Source of the DNA: Tetramitus jugosus
Taxonomy: Eukaryota > Heterolobosea > Eutetramitea > Acrasida > Vahlkampfiidae
Assembly (NCBI GenBank): GCA_937625935.1
Contig: OW569348.1
Location: forward strand, 124,001 to 188,000
Length of the DNA stretch: 64,000 bases
Reading direction: 5' to 3'
Below, piece by piece: positions 25,301-33,047 of this stretch (its first letter is position 1; each line of letters starts with the position of its first letter). A model generated the notes under the pieces. That model was not told the origin of the DNA. It did no database searches and worked only from the letters and a program-made list of their open reading frames with translations. The translations under genes and the position numbers were made by a program.

Positions 25301-25679
25301 GGAGTTGGTCATTTCTCATCGATTGGACAAGAAACCTGACACTGGTAAGTTGAGTATGTCATTGAACGGTATTATTGATGCTGCTGTGAACGGTGGTGTC
25401 AACAAGTATGTCGATGCCTTCTTCTGCGCCGAGTACGTGCAAGAGAATCCAAAACTGTTGCCACTGCTTCAAAAATTGCAAAAGAGTTTGGAAGAGCAGT
25501 TGGTTGCGTTGAATCTGGGACTGGAGATGTATCATCGATATGGTAGTGCACAGACAAGAGCACACGTGGAGCACTTGTACTCGTACTATGCAAACATGAA
25601 GGATCAGTTGAGCTCTGTCACCACAAAGGATCTCTCCTACTTTTTGACCGATGAATACAAGAAGAATCCTACACAGTAA
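19368..25679 (+). CDS. DOCK-family Rho/Rac guanine nucleotide exchange factor
   Basis: Large GEF (2103 residues, intronless) predicted to activate Rac-type GTPases at the membrane during amoeboid movement. An N-terminal SH3 domain spans about residues 12-75 (VVFSRPSYGKHQLSLNEG, WYKVKYN, GIYPSNYVK), as in DOCK1/2/5 types. The DHR1 (C2-like) domain lies around 720-890, starting near LYITLANSQLNDGKNVKVS. The DHR2/DOCKER catalytic domain covers roughly the last 450 residues, with the TPR-like start (ALADVHLHNENYVEAALAL) and the terminal lobes (FMYSKTFLQKN, PVENAVKNILDRN). Between them are inserted Asn, Ser and Gly-Met low-complexity runs, including a glycine-rich stretch about residues 615-690. 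The start is the first ATG of the frame (19368); earlier codons lack ATG. The SH3 domain suggests regulation by an ELMO-like partner, not seen in this window. Confidence 0.93.
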   Translation: MASSSSSSGGVGWNKLNKQATVVFSRPSYGKHQLSLNEGSKIQIIGESSNQSGWYKVKYNNNQIGIYPSNYVKIEDNNNNNSSALVVDSLERIEKQDKEKYRRALERRAPTALELMHCSSQNALANEILQVLREWSIELNKLKNDKSTRQEFLNVKRQMATLVGLRKQIIQLELSNYHHHHHHQNNNNNNTNNNNNNNSHMNVNSISGVNNIHHAKLKELSDKVISVIEEGSRQLNLDLIVRVESDGSSSSSTNNNNNSTTTSTTTTSATATSANNNNTSAASSDNKKKNRGQRAHEDNTPIVDLYRQYQQTQRREMEVRLRRQLEQTLLQYQQQSNNSMITTAATATATATNNNNHPYHNHNNNNNNNNNNNNQVMNNTSASSLEDKRTALIRRVIKNYDPTDRVQRVKHMYQLPENHNSNNNNSVAFLLDVKACLFTMGEPTELYFSLYNAQSREFITEEYMVELTALGMPKDERLIQNIRCMFTDISEYHYTSDLHMICRIYRKGKMTLDEKAIVSSSELIKKSKMSSSSSSSSSSDPNNIDVDDVEEETFYRRPFACAVLPLTPPIISQFLMEGKEFAPGNLALYYATNEQQFAKLHELIIHDAQYNNYHSSGAHSGSGTGGDGMGVGGGMGGDDSGGGGGAMGGGGTGGGGMMGGDAGGNDGMGGGTGGADGTDYNDFHSHHFSHTMGGYEKLPHSRAIGIAVGITMYHGKTTAQIIDTTPQLKPGKTVCLVRPLHFPQVISPDERRNTLYITLANSQLNDGKNVKVSCRVILKSSAAASSDAGGPSTVRCIRRYAGLHKEPTHFYHSAVYYHVHNPCFNETLCIDLSPSQLEDAVLVFLFSNCNNTKQKSDRFAVGFLDVVDANSGVIIPNARDTRIELYKYSAKDMDKNLVLYAKDVAARKKLTALSASSNYLSIGTRLVSTRCTQDIHLNQLLKYSQQKQQIPLEALLNQFSYVSMQDVVKYIRDTADALFGILISRNDEKAAELVFASLLRIIDALSNKNFAHFRRSLDEYVDKYFNFPQPQIHKWFLHCLIHNLTWDESDKRKAKLVSQTLRAFHYMFRFIVASRSKCERQLAVNNNNNSSSNNNNFGDMMSSSEYMSQTELVFSLLNKVIAIQNNTSLIAAQDLMLKFIGPLFEVMSDIFPSGGNYILLGRITRQFMQSIPDTGRSNTTEGKLFIASCVASGNMLMRGEPRIELMSYLIGIIKHHMNRTNTERRMSVKVLANIVGTLQRILIEDSDNPHQKENTSNSLSVQTSVLNMFELLPVIHMALSELKKQSLEAKNRIVMNNSSNGSQLSTANSNNNTNNNANNNNKMGANNGSAASPVPATAIAAAAPPSPTTPTAANPASNRSGSLNDDESFELNEELQKIEELRGELTSTILAMFYVMDYNMLSTVLSSSTSDKSQSIEQMFDILQDVIEYSPIPEYWIAFNVFCYHTIYRHFQHIVSYMQTHFLPNKTFQYPLWNRALSLAISFARTKFLQVQGYSLSKQTKILVHGDMRALMVKQLRELWESYTAEQQMNFVPHLLDPMLRLAATIPKKEINVDALNIYYRILQLEYQSTKQLRQCQGITGSILDEYIVKDQIDSTFKHFFEQVLAEKFQSDESLRVEGTKFLDNTKMLIDLIAAVQKYNDDQEDQKTTSLIKVMQYVATSDQQEIYFKYVHALADVHLHNENYVEAALALMLHADHLSFQSTNVLPPIGSLFPQEKERDRKIGLYMKALEYFDKGKDWERAIQLSRVLAPLFEKETFEYDKLAEMLRLQGELFLKIATQKRLYASYFYVAYYGKSFQEMGLRNKEFIYKGFEAERLMDFVERIMKRFPNAEMLKPMEPVSEEKMNGEGQYIQIMTVYSSCFADIHSRCAPRPRNELVSQNIAAYDILNNNVRVFMYSKTFLQKNANEGKPANDFRCMHTNFTFLEIGEENENTKNVFNPNQFPSIVRRKPILKKTEVLLTPVENAVKNILDRNSELMELVISHRLDKKPDTGKLSMSLNGIIDAAVNGGVNKYVDAFFCAEYVQENPKLLPLLQKLQKSLEEQLVALNLGLEMYHRYGSAQTRAHVEHLYSYYANMKDQLSSVTTKDLSYFLTDEYKKNPTQ

Positions 25680-25890
25680 TGACGGGAGCGAGCGTCGTTT
25701 TACTCACTAAGAAATAAAATTTCATCATTGGTTAGAGAGTTCATTTAGTTAAGTGTTAAGCACCAAGGATTTTTTTGACTTCTTGTTGGGTGCGAATTGC
25801 TCCGTCTCTCCGTCTCGTCTCAATAGACCGTCAAATTGATTCAGATCAACCATAACAAAAGAAGAAACAAACGACAGACAGACAAAAACA

Positions 25891-26461
25891 ATGCAGAAGC
25901 ATAATCATCGGATGAAACCACAACAACTCTCTCGCGTGAGCAATCGGAAGAACAAAATCACATCATCCACCAACACCAACACCAATGATGATAATGATGA
26001 ATTGTTATTGGAACAAATCTATCAACAGAAACGGGACAACATGCACGCATTTCAAGCGTCCATGATCAAATGCAACAGTCCAATGGCTCAAAACATGACC
26101 AATCATTTATTAAACCAACAACAACAACAACAACAACAACAACAAATTGATGAACAACAACAACAATTAGCAACACTCAAGAGACAATTATTGTATTATT
26201 CAACAACAACAACAACTGCTACCGAGCCAAAGAGTGTTCATCATGATGTCAACAACAACAAACAACAACTACAACAACAACAACATGCATCACATGCATC
26301 ATCAAGCACTTTGGTAGAACAAAAGAGGAATGAAATGATTCAATCCATTCATTCCTTTCATCATCAATGGACACAATACAACAAACAGTATTGCTATGCT
26401 CATTTACCAACGAGAATACAATTGAAACCATTGCAATCATCATCATCATCATCATCATCTC

Positions 26462-26492
<31 letters not shown>

Positions 26493-27567
26493 GATTATAC
26501 ATGTGTTTCCACCACCACCACAATACACTGATCAACTCATGACTCTTCTCACTCCAATCATGCACAAATTGCATGAAAAGTGCAATGGCAATGTGCAAGA
26601 CTATGTCCAATCATCAAGAACAACTACAAGTCGAAGTAGTAGTAGTAGTCACAGCAGCAGCAGCAGTAACAAACATGATGCTTTGAATCACCATGCGAAC
26701 AAGAATAATCATAGTCATACTCTTGAGTATAGTACTCCTGTGAGGAGTCATGATACGACGATGACGATCAATGGTGATGCTGCTGATGATGCTGATGATG
26801 ATGATATATTTGGAGATGTTGCTCAAGAAGAATACATTGTCAGTGTCAATCATCATCATCATCATCATCATCATAATAATGAAGAAGAAGAAGAAGTAGA
26901 TACAACAAATGATGATGATGAGTCCATGTCGAACAACAATAATGATTCAATCACATATCAACAACAACAACAACAACAACAACAGTTGTTAACAGACAAA
27001 CAAAAGAATGAATTGAGAATGAAGATTGAGAATGCACATGAACAGTTGCAACAGAAGCAACAACAACCATATCAACAACAACATCGCAACAAGGATGAAA
27101 ATACAACTCCAGCAGGGATGATGAAGATGAATATTAAACCAACCATAAGTGGTCCAACTGATGACTATTTGACGACTAGAGATAATGATGGTAGAGAATG
27201 TTATGATGATGATTATGAATACGAATTGAATGATCATGATGATGATGATGATGAAGAACAACAACAACAACAACAACAGCTGACAGAGGCTGATCGAATA
27301 CAAATCTTGTCATCCTCCAACGCGGATGACGATGAGAAATTGTATGTGAAGGACAGATTGGAATCCAAGTATACTTATTCTACTACTACTACTACTACTA
27401 TTGGTACTGCTACTGCTACTATGACTGATACTTCTTTGTTCAACAACAACAACAAGAAGAAGAAGCAGAAGGACAATCCGAAGCGTCATGCAAGAGAGTG
27501 GGACAAGATTCAAAACATGATGAACAATAAGAAGATGAAGAAGAAGACACAAGGGAATGAACAATAA
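25891..27567 (+). CDS. Poly-glutamine/acidic low-complexity protein of unknown function
   Basis: 558-residue hydrophilic protein with several pure or near-pure Gln runs (CAACAA tracts at about 26117, 26460, 26960 and 27260), His and Asp/Glu runs and Thr repeats. No globular domain was recognised. The most ordered-looking parts are the segment around residues 205-235 (HVFPPPPQYTDQLMTLL...LHEKCNG) and the basic C-terminus (KDNPKRHAREWDKIQNMM, then KKMKKK). This could be a nuclear or nucleolar protein; that is only composition-based. The ATG at 25891 follows an ACAAAAACA leader. Repeat-rich antisense ORFs over it are shadows. Confidence 0.65.
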
Positions 27568-28028
27568 TGATTATCGTTATCATCATCGAAAGAAACAACA
27601 TGAAGACACAGTTCAGAATGAAAAAAATTTTGAGCGGCGAAACGAAGCAAGATAACTGATTGCATTCAACCAACAGGTGCGTTGGGAGATGCCAGCCAAT
27701 GCTACACTTATCGCATTCGTGGGCACCGCTTCTTGGGTTGTTTTTTTCCATACAACAGTTCTTGCGTCCTCGAAGTTTCAATTCGCAGAGCGTCATTGCT
27801 TTTTGTCTTCCTTGTAGGAGATGAAGATTTCATGAAGGGTCTGTTTATGATGGATAAAACAACAAGATCTGCCAAGTGTAAATAATGAGAAGAGCTTTAC
27901 TAGGGATCCCTCTTGTCAGATTACATTGACTGACCTAAGTTCTAAGCTAACTACAAGTGGTGTTACCATTAGCTCTATTTTAGGATCACTCAGAATTGAG
28001 AGTCGCTGATTTTTGGGTAAGGGCTGCC
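27568..28028. other. Non-coding stretch before the mobile-element island
   Basis: About 460 bp after the poly-Gln gene. No supported gene. It may contain the far 3' part of the decayed element that is recognisable from 28029 onward, but I could not find a poly(A) end or a target-site duplication for it. Confidence 0.4.
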
Positions 28029-28348
28029 TCAGTCTCCACCCAGCTTGCCAAGTTCTTTCTCGACAGTCCTCTCCGCGACAGAGTAAATATATATCTTGTA
28101 TAGTGCCTTGATGCACGACCTCTTGATTGAGTCAATGACTCTCCTTATCTTTTTCTCTGTTTCACTTCTCTTTCTTACCAGAGAGCTTCATTGTTCTCTG
28201 GTAAGAAGGAACATTTTGCGATCATCGTACACCACATTGTCAAAACAGAGATTGAGCTTTGCTGGTCTCATGAACCAGTTTGCCAATGCAATTTCCTTTT
28301 CCACTCTAGCGAACACTGGAGAAGTGGCGTTCACTTGCTCCAGGATTT
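28029..28348 (-). pseudogene. Decayed relative of the tRNA-associated element ORF
   Basis: On the minus strand, directly beyond the left duplication of the younger copy, a frame reads RRQILEQVNATSPVFARVEKE followed by IALANW. It aligns with RAILELVLNTSQVFKKVKKE plus IAARAI in the younger element, and the underlying DNA is also similar. It continues through one in-frame stop (after MFLLTREQ) into SSLVRKRSETEKKIRRV and IKALYKIYIYSVAERTVEK before stopping at 28029. This looks like an older insertion of the same family, disrupted by the younger one. Before that second insertion its start would have lain about 40-55 bp from tRNA-Asp. A perfect 11 bp hairpin (28174-28184/28195-28205) lies within it. 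Confidence 0.55.
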
Positions 28349-28363
28349 GCCGGCGTTGTTGGG
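28349..28363. repeat. Target-site duplication, left copy (element 1)
   Basis: GCCGGCGTTGTTGGG, repeated exactly at 29188-29202 on the far side of the element. Confidence 0.85.
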
Positions 28364-29187
28364 TTTGTTTTTTTTTTAATACAACAAATGGTGCTCACGC
28401 ACCACGTTGCGGAACTTTTATTTTTCTTTTGCGTGAGAGCAGGCTTGCCTGCTCTCAATTGTCTAACATGATGTGATGCTTGCCCAGTGGAGTGGCAGGC
28501 CTACGCAACAGGATTCATTCTCTTCTTGGAATGTTGTTTTGATCCCTTCTTCAGGGATTCGTTGCGAGGGCCTCCACTACCATCTGGAGCACCACTGGTG
28601 AGGTCAGATGGCTCTGTAGTCCTAGCCAGTTGGTAGGACCTACGGAGAGCACCTGACTTGATACTGGCCAACCTGGCCGGGATCTTGTTGGCAGCAGTGT
28701 CACCAACGGTGACACGTGCTGATCGCTTCTTGTGTTCGTTGAGTTGGGGACTCTGTAACTCACAGTCGGGGTTACTGAGATCCAACTCAACTGGATCTTC
28801 TTCGGTGGTTGTGCTTCTTGCACGGTCCACCATGATTGCTCGGGCAGCAATCTCTTTCTTGACTTTCTTGAACACCTGGGAGGTGTTCAATACTAGCTCG
28901 AGGATTGCTCTGTTACGAGCATCCTCATCAATGGTGTTGTTGGTTGGCTCTTGGGTGACCGTAGTTGGAGTGGCGGGATGGGACTCCGGCATGATCGACC
29001 CAGTCATCGGTTCGTAGACGGAGTCGAAGGTTCGAATTCGGGGATTCGCTCCGGCGTCCTTGGAGACGGGGATGCGAGGGGAATCCGGTTGACGGAAGCC
29101 ATACACTGACTTGGTGGCGCAGGTCGTCCACCACAGCCAGTAGCTCTTGGTACATCTTGGTCAGCCTCTTGCTGACAGCCTGGACCA
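28364..29187 (-). mobile_element. Poly(A)-ended retroposon next to tRNA-Asp (copy 1, 824 bp)
   Basis: Read on the minus strand, the element starts 54 bp upstream of tRNA-Asp and ends in an A-rich tail (28364-28377, one interruption). It is bounded by a 15 bp exact target-site duplication. The 3' untranslated part holds a near-perfect hairpin (GAGAGCAGGC-tt-GCCTGCTCTC) and shares about 165 bp with copy 2 at 57684-57850. Its base composition is visibly more GC-rich than its surroundings. The poly(A) tail, variable-length duplications and 5' truncation of copy 2 are hallmarks of target-primed reverse transcription (LINE-type) retroposition. No reverse transcriptase is present in the window, so this copy is either 5'-truncated or non-autonomous. 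Confidence 0.8.
28501..29106 (-). CDS. ORF in retroposon copy 1 (ORF1-like, 5' end unclear)
   Basis: About 201 codons ending at 28501, without an ATG near its left limit. It is hydrophilic. A helical segment, RNRAILELVLNTSQVFKKVK, is shared with the decayed neighbour, and the C-terminus is basic (KKGSKQHSKKRMNPVA). No nuclease, reverse-transcriptase or zinc-knuckle motif is visible. Just 5' of it, another frame reads a coiled-coil-like segment (VQAVSKRLTKMYQELLAVV), so a frameshift near 29106 may have split a longer ORF. Most likely the C-terminal part of an ORF1/gag-type nucleic-acid-binding protein; this is inference. The stop codon is within the region shared with copy 2. Confidence 0.5.
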   Translation of the reverse strand: MYGFRQPDSPRIPVSKDAGANPRIRTFDSVYEPMTGSIMPESHPATPTTVTQEPTNNTIDEDARNRAILELVLNTSQVFKKVKKEIAARAIMVDRARSTTTEEDPVELDLSNPDCELQSPQLNEHKKRSARVTVGDTAANKIPARLASIKSGALRRSYQLARTTEPSDLTSGAPDGSGGPRNESLKKGSKQHSKKRMNPVA

Positions 29188-29202
29188 GCCGGCGTTGTTG
29201 GG
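29188..29202. repeat. Target-site duplication, right copy (element 1)
   Basis: Exact repeat of the 15-mer at 28349-28363; it lies 39 bp upstream of the tRNA-Asp 5' end. Confidence 0.85.
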
Positions 29203-29241
29203 ATCTTGGGTTGTATATGTCTGAATGATTTACAACAACAA

Positions 29242-29312
29242 TCGGTCGTGGTATAGGGGTAGCATTCCAGACTGTCACTCTGGCGACCCGGGTTCGATTC
29301 CCGGTGATCGAG
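29242..29312 (+). tRNA. tRNA-Asp (GTC)
   Basis: A complete cloverleaf can be drawn. The acceptor stem is TCGGTCG/TGATCGA with G-T pairs. The D-arm contains GTATAGGGGTAG. The anticodon stem-loop is CCAGA-CTGTCAC-TCTGG with anticodon GTC. The T-arm is CCGGG-TTCGATT-CCCGG. There is no intron and no encoded CCA. The internal B box (GGTTCGATTCC) is consensus. The retroposon island lies immediately upstream. Confidence 0.95.
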
Positions 29313-29739
29313 GCTTTTGCTCCTATCTCCACTCAAAAAGATACGACGTCACTCGATTGAATTTTAGGGATGTATGGACCCATCTAATAAATTGGAGCAC
29401 CATACAAGTGATCATTTGAGCTTCCGCTTTGTGTTGCTGAGCTAATTTGTACTTGTTTGGAGTCATTTGTTAAGGAAGAAAGATGGCGTGAGTAGAAACA
29501 AAAAACAATGAAAGCCCAATGAAAAGGACGACAAACTTGTTGAGGATTTGGTCCTCTTTCTCGTGTTCAGAGAGTAAATATTTGACTAAAAACTTATCTT
29601 TAAAATACAATTGAACATTCTTCATCGCTTGATTGGACTTATGTTTTCATTTGCTGTTCTATTCTCTACCTTGGAGTTTCTGGACTCGATACAAGGGTAT
29701 CCGGACATTTGATACTTGTCTCTATTCTCTCAAATCTCA
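29313..29739. other. Intergenic stretch downstream of tRNA-Asp
   Basis: A T run shortly after the tRNA (TTTT at 29315-29318) can serve as the Pol III terminator. Nothing else is recognised in the remaining 400 bp. Confidence 0.5.
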
Positions 29740-30356
29740 TCAATGGTTCATCCAATCTTCCTCAGAATAGATGAACAATCCAGTGAAGAAGATATCAAGT
29801 ATTTTTGATCTCTTCTCCAATTCACGCTCGAGACAGTGTTCAGATTCTGAAGTATGAGGAGCGTCAGAAAGAACTGTTGTGGGTATGGGTACTTCTTTCT
29901 TCCCGCCATTAGAATTTGTTGACTTTCTCTCGTTCATCCAGGGCAAACTCGATGCATATCCAAACGATTTAATTCTCGAGTGAAATGTGACAGGTTTGTC
30001 CTTAATCTTTGATTGGGAGGATTTTCTCATCAAATTCAATCCTCGACTCAACTTACCGGGAAACTCACCTTCAAAAATCATTTTCACATTTTCAAGCTGA
30101 GAGCCAATAGTGTTGCTTTGTTGGAAGTAGAGTTTTTCTAATACCCTGGATAGTTTCACTTTGTTTCCATCAGTCGAGGTTGATTACTTTTGCATACAAT
30201 GCAAAGGAGGTCATTCTCCATGGTTTGAAAGATCATGCAGGAAGCTTCTATCTTCATGATCTGACTAAGATGATGTACTAAGACAACCTCATACGAAGGA
30301 ACGTTCAATACAACAATGGAATTGACTGTCCCTATTAACAGAAAGGAAAAATTCAT
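29740..30356 (-). CDS. Unknown protein, frame broken by one base near 30160
   Basis: From ATG 30356 one frame encodes MNFSFLLIGTVNSIVVLNVP and continues to a stop at 30156. A second frame, open from about 30185 down to 29740, encodes KLSRVLEKLYFQQSN onward and ends EEDWMNH. The two join smoothly if one A is added to the short A run at about 30160-30165, giving about 205 residues. The first 65 residues (hydrophobic strands, then LCIVCKSNQPRL) resemble a small alpha/beta regulatory fold, but I cannot name a family. It would be divergent from pICln with only about 50 bp between ATGs. Alternatives: two unrelated small ORFs, or unresolved introns (GTGAGT and GTAAGT donors occur at about 30050-30070). 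Confidence 0.4.
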
Positions 30357-30405
30357 TTTCTCCCTTGATAAAATTCCAGCCGCCAGAAAAACAACAACAA
30401 GAATA

Positions 30406-31161
30406 ATGACGATGATGATCGATCCCACCACTAACAACAACAACAACAATGAGAATACTCTAGAAGAAACACTGCTGTATCAATCCAAGCATATCAAATC
30501 ATTCAGCTTCAATAATGAACCAGAGAGAACAACATGTCAAGAGTTTAGAATTACAACAAGAGCCATTCATCTCATCACCATGGATCACACTGAGGCTTCT
30601 TCCATACCACCAATTCCATTTGATAAAATATCCATGCATGCTGTGAATACTCCAAATGACAATGATGACGATGACAATCATGATGATGATGACAATGCAT
30701 CACAACAACGACAATTGCTGCCCTACGTTTACTGTCACATTTCAGATTTTGTGAAACTGGCACAGAATACTAATATTAATAATCAACACATGACTGATGA
30801 TGAAGAAGAAGAAAATGATGATGATGATGATTCATTTGAAGAATTGGTCATCACATTTGCTCATCCATTGTCAGAAGAGGAGATTGAACAAGTGTTTGAA
30901 GCAATGAACAAGGGTGCTGAACTTGTTCCCTACGTAGAAGAGAGTGATATGATGAACATGATGCAGTCGTTGTCGTCGAGTGATTCCACCCATGTTTCTC
31001 ATACGAATACTAATAATGATAATGATGAATGGATATACAATAGAGAAGAAGTACGAAAGAACATTCATTTGCATGAGAGAGATGGCGACAGTATTTCGTT
31101 CTTGGATGCACCCAAGAACGACACTGCTAAAATACCAAGAACATCAACAACGGAGGAATAA
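30406..31161 (+). CDS. CLNS1A: pICln-like methylosome/snRNP assembly chaperone
   Basis: Likely homologue of pICln, the PH-fold chaperone that holds Sm proteins and hands them to the PRMT5 and SMN machinery in the cytoplasm. About 251 residues. Family marks are ISMHAVN, matching the ISLHAI/LSR strand, then acidic loops (DNDDDDNHDDDD; DDEEEENDDDDD) separating beta strands such as LLPYVYCHIS. The C-terminal PH helix region VITFAHPLSEEEIEQVFEAM aligns with the human segment ending in 'ALEAMFTAM'. An acidic tail follows. The frame also opens at ATG 30316, but 30406 (MTMM) follows a typical CAACAAC leader and avoids overlap with the divergent gene. The N-terminal strand region is divergent, hence moderate confidence. 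Confidence 0.65.
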   Translation: MTMMIDPTTNNNNNNENTLEETLLYQSKHIKSFSFNNEPERTTCQEFRITTRAIHLITMDHTEASSIPPIPFDKISMHAVNTPNDNDDDDNHDDDDNASQQRQLLPYVYCHISDFVKLAQNTNINNQHMTDDEEEENDDDDDSFEELVITFAHPLSEEEIEQVFEAMNKGAELVPYVEESDMMNMMQSLSSSDSTHVSHTNTNNDNDEWIYNREEVRKNIHLHERDGDSISFLDAPKNDTAKIPRTSTTEE

Positions 31162-31329
31162 GTCATTTTATCTTCAATAAATTATCAAGTGTTCTTTTAT
31201 CCAATTTGTTACAAGTGGGATGATTTCGATCGAGTCATGACAATGGTGACAGAGAATCTTAGTTTCATCAGCATCATCAATCATCCCTAATCCAATAGAT
31301 CCATGGGTCTAATGTATATCTATCAGAGG

Positions 31330-32478
31330 TTAATTTGGTCTTTTAGACCCGGATGTCTCCAATAATTCATAGTATTTCAATTTCCACACATCTCGTTCTG
31401 ATTCAACTGTTCGTAGCTGACTCTCCAATTCCATCGCTCTCCTCATATAAAATGAAGCATTCATCTGATTGTCATTCAGTGATTGTATCTGAGGATTACC
31501 CAAACTTGTTCTCACGGTCGATAAAGCAAGCGTTGTATTGGACAAATGATCCGAGTTATTACTACTCAATCCATCTGATACTCTTGACCGATTCGCATCA
31601 CTGCTGCTTCTTAACGAGGAATGAGTTGGAACTAATTGGTCGCTAACAACTGTTGATGGGACAGCAGACAACATTGAATTTGTATGAACTAACTCATTTG
31701 CTATTGCACGGTTTCTTTCTCTGATTTCCTTCAATTGCTCTGCTGGATATAGAATACTAATGTCCAATTCGCTATCATAGAATTGATCATCCACGTGACT
31801 AATGTGCGAAATGGATAATAAATGGCTCGTATTAACTGATTGGTTGTTATTGACTTGACCCACTCTAGAATTGCCTTCATGTACACTTTGATCAGTAGAT
31901 ACAATACCAGCATTTGTTAGACTCTTATTCTCCATTGACCGCAATACTTCGCGCTCATGGTGATAGGATTGATCGATTGCACTGTTTGGATTGTCATTCA
32001 TGTTATTAGCGTAATTATTGTGAGTATGATTTGTCACCTTGTTTGTCGTTGATTTTACCAATGTGTTAGAATGTGGTATCCTATTACTACTATTATTATT
32101 ACTATTACTAGATATGAAATGACTTATTCCTCGTCTCGTATCAGCCACGCTACTCGTTTTTCTTGTCATAGATGCAGCAGTCGTCAAAGGCATGTGACTT
32201 GTGGCCGAAGAGGATTGAATCGATCTCTTGTATTGAAGCAATCTGCCATTACCTCCCATTGGTGTTGGTCTTTTATTCTCCTTGCACAAGTTTGATGATG
32301 TGGTGACTGATGGTACGGTCGAAGAGTGGACAGTGTGCTGTATGGGTACAGCTTGTTTCGATGAACCGTTCCTCTGTGTATTTTTCTCTCTCCTCCATTG
32401 TTCAAGCAACTCTCTCCTAGATAAATGTGAATTGTCCTTTGGCATGTCACTTGTACTCTGTGTTGTTGCAAAAGTCAT
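31330..32478 (-). CDS. Ser/Asn-rich protein with short terminal coiled coil, unknown
   Basis: 382 residues, no introns, mostly disordered Ser/Asn/Thr-rich sequence. Two parts look ordered. The N-terminal helix SRRELLEQWRREKN resembles short motifs in spindle-associated proteins. The C-terminal helix (FYMRRAMELESQLRTVESER, then DVWKLKYYELLE) is a likely coiled coil. No enzyme motif is present. The promoter holds an E2F-like palindrome 71 bp upstream of the ATG and a Myb/MSA-like GTTAACGGCCA nearby (about 32528-32538), which suggests cell-cycle expression. Function otherwise unknown. Confidence 0.6.
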   Translation of the reverse strand: MTFATTQSTSDMPKDNSHLSRRELLEQWRREKNTQRNGSSKQAVPIQHTVHSSTVPSVTTSSNLCKENKRPTPMGGNGRLLQYKRSIQSSSATSHMPLTTAASMTRKTSSVADTRRGISHFISSNSNNNSSNRIPHSNTLVKSTTNKVTNHTHNNYANNMNDNPNSAIDQSYHHEREVLRSMENKSLTNAGIVSTDQSVHEGNSRVGQVNNNQSVNTSHLLSISHISHVDDQFYDSELDISILYPAEQLKEIRERNRAIANELVHTNSMLSAVPSTVVSDQLVPTHSSLRSSSDANRSRVSDGLSSNNSDHLSNTTLALSTVRTSLGNPQIQSLNDNQMNASFYMRRAMELESQLRTVESERDVWKLKYYELLETSGSKRPN

Positions 32479-32548
32479 ATCGTTTCTGTTTGGGCGGTGG
32501 ATGCTCCTTTCAGAGATCTTGAAAAGAGTTAACGGCCAAAAATTTGAA

Positions 32549-32558
32549 TTGGCGCCAA
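32549..32558. promoter_or_regulatory. E2F-like palindrome TTGGCGCCAA
   Basis: Ten-base perfect palindrome 71 bp upstream of the ATG at 32478. Same core as at 35067, 53310 and 63889. Confidence 0.45.
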
Positions 32559-33047
32559 GTATCGCACAAATTTTTCCTCTCGTAAACCCAAATTCATTTT
32601 TTGCCTTGCATACCTGCGTCCAACAATTGCGTCATGCTGCGCGTTTGATAGTAACCGTTAACTATCATGATGGAATTCTAAGGCAGGTTCCTCACACAGA
32701 CCATCAGTGTGAAAAGAGCTAGTCATTCCGATCTACAGCAAGTGAAGTGTTATAGTACTATCAAGAGTCTATGTAGAAACGGCCTGATCGTCTCCAAGCT
32801 TCACACACTTCTTATGTGTTTTAATGTGAACGATCCAAAACTCCTCAAGGTGCATCTTCCTTGCCTAACCAACAACCAATGTTCATCACTGAATCTTCAG
32901 CTGCAAAGAAGGTAGTCGAATGAAAATGAACCTTTTCACACACCCGCCGCACCAACACCCGAATAACCTTCCAACTTTTTATTTCCTGGCCGATTCACAC
33001 ACAAAAACAAACCAACAACAACAACAACAACAAAAAACATCATCACC
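32559..33047. other. Intergenic region upstream of lysyl-tRNA synthetase
   Basis: About 490 bp with no supported gene. It includes a near-palindrome GATAGTAACCGTTAACTATC (about 32647-32666) containing Myb-type AACCGTT/AACGGTT cores, and a CAACAACAAC leader just before the ATG. Confidence 0.45.

Noticed and set aside
28397..28412. Possible CRISPR or tandem repeat because of repeated CACG/GTGC segments
   Set aside because: Only a short local indel difference between two retroposon copies; no regularly spaced repeats in the window.
28096..28476. 126-codon plus-strand ORF across the element boundary
   Set aside because: It spans the decayed element, the target-site duplication and the poly(T) of the younger copy, so it is a chance fusion.
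28928..29332. 134-codon minus-strand ORF running through tRNA-Asp and the element
   Set aside because: Its right part is antisense tRNA and flank. Only the middle (VQAVSKRLTKMYQELLAVV) may be element coding sequence, noted under the ORF1-like entry.
30316..30405. Upstream ATG (30316) for the pICln-like gene
   Set aside because: It would overlap the divergent gene's start, and a CAACAAC leader directly precedes ATG 30406.
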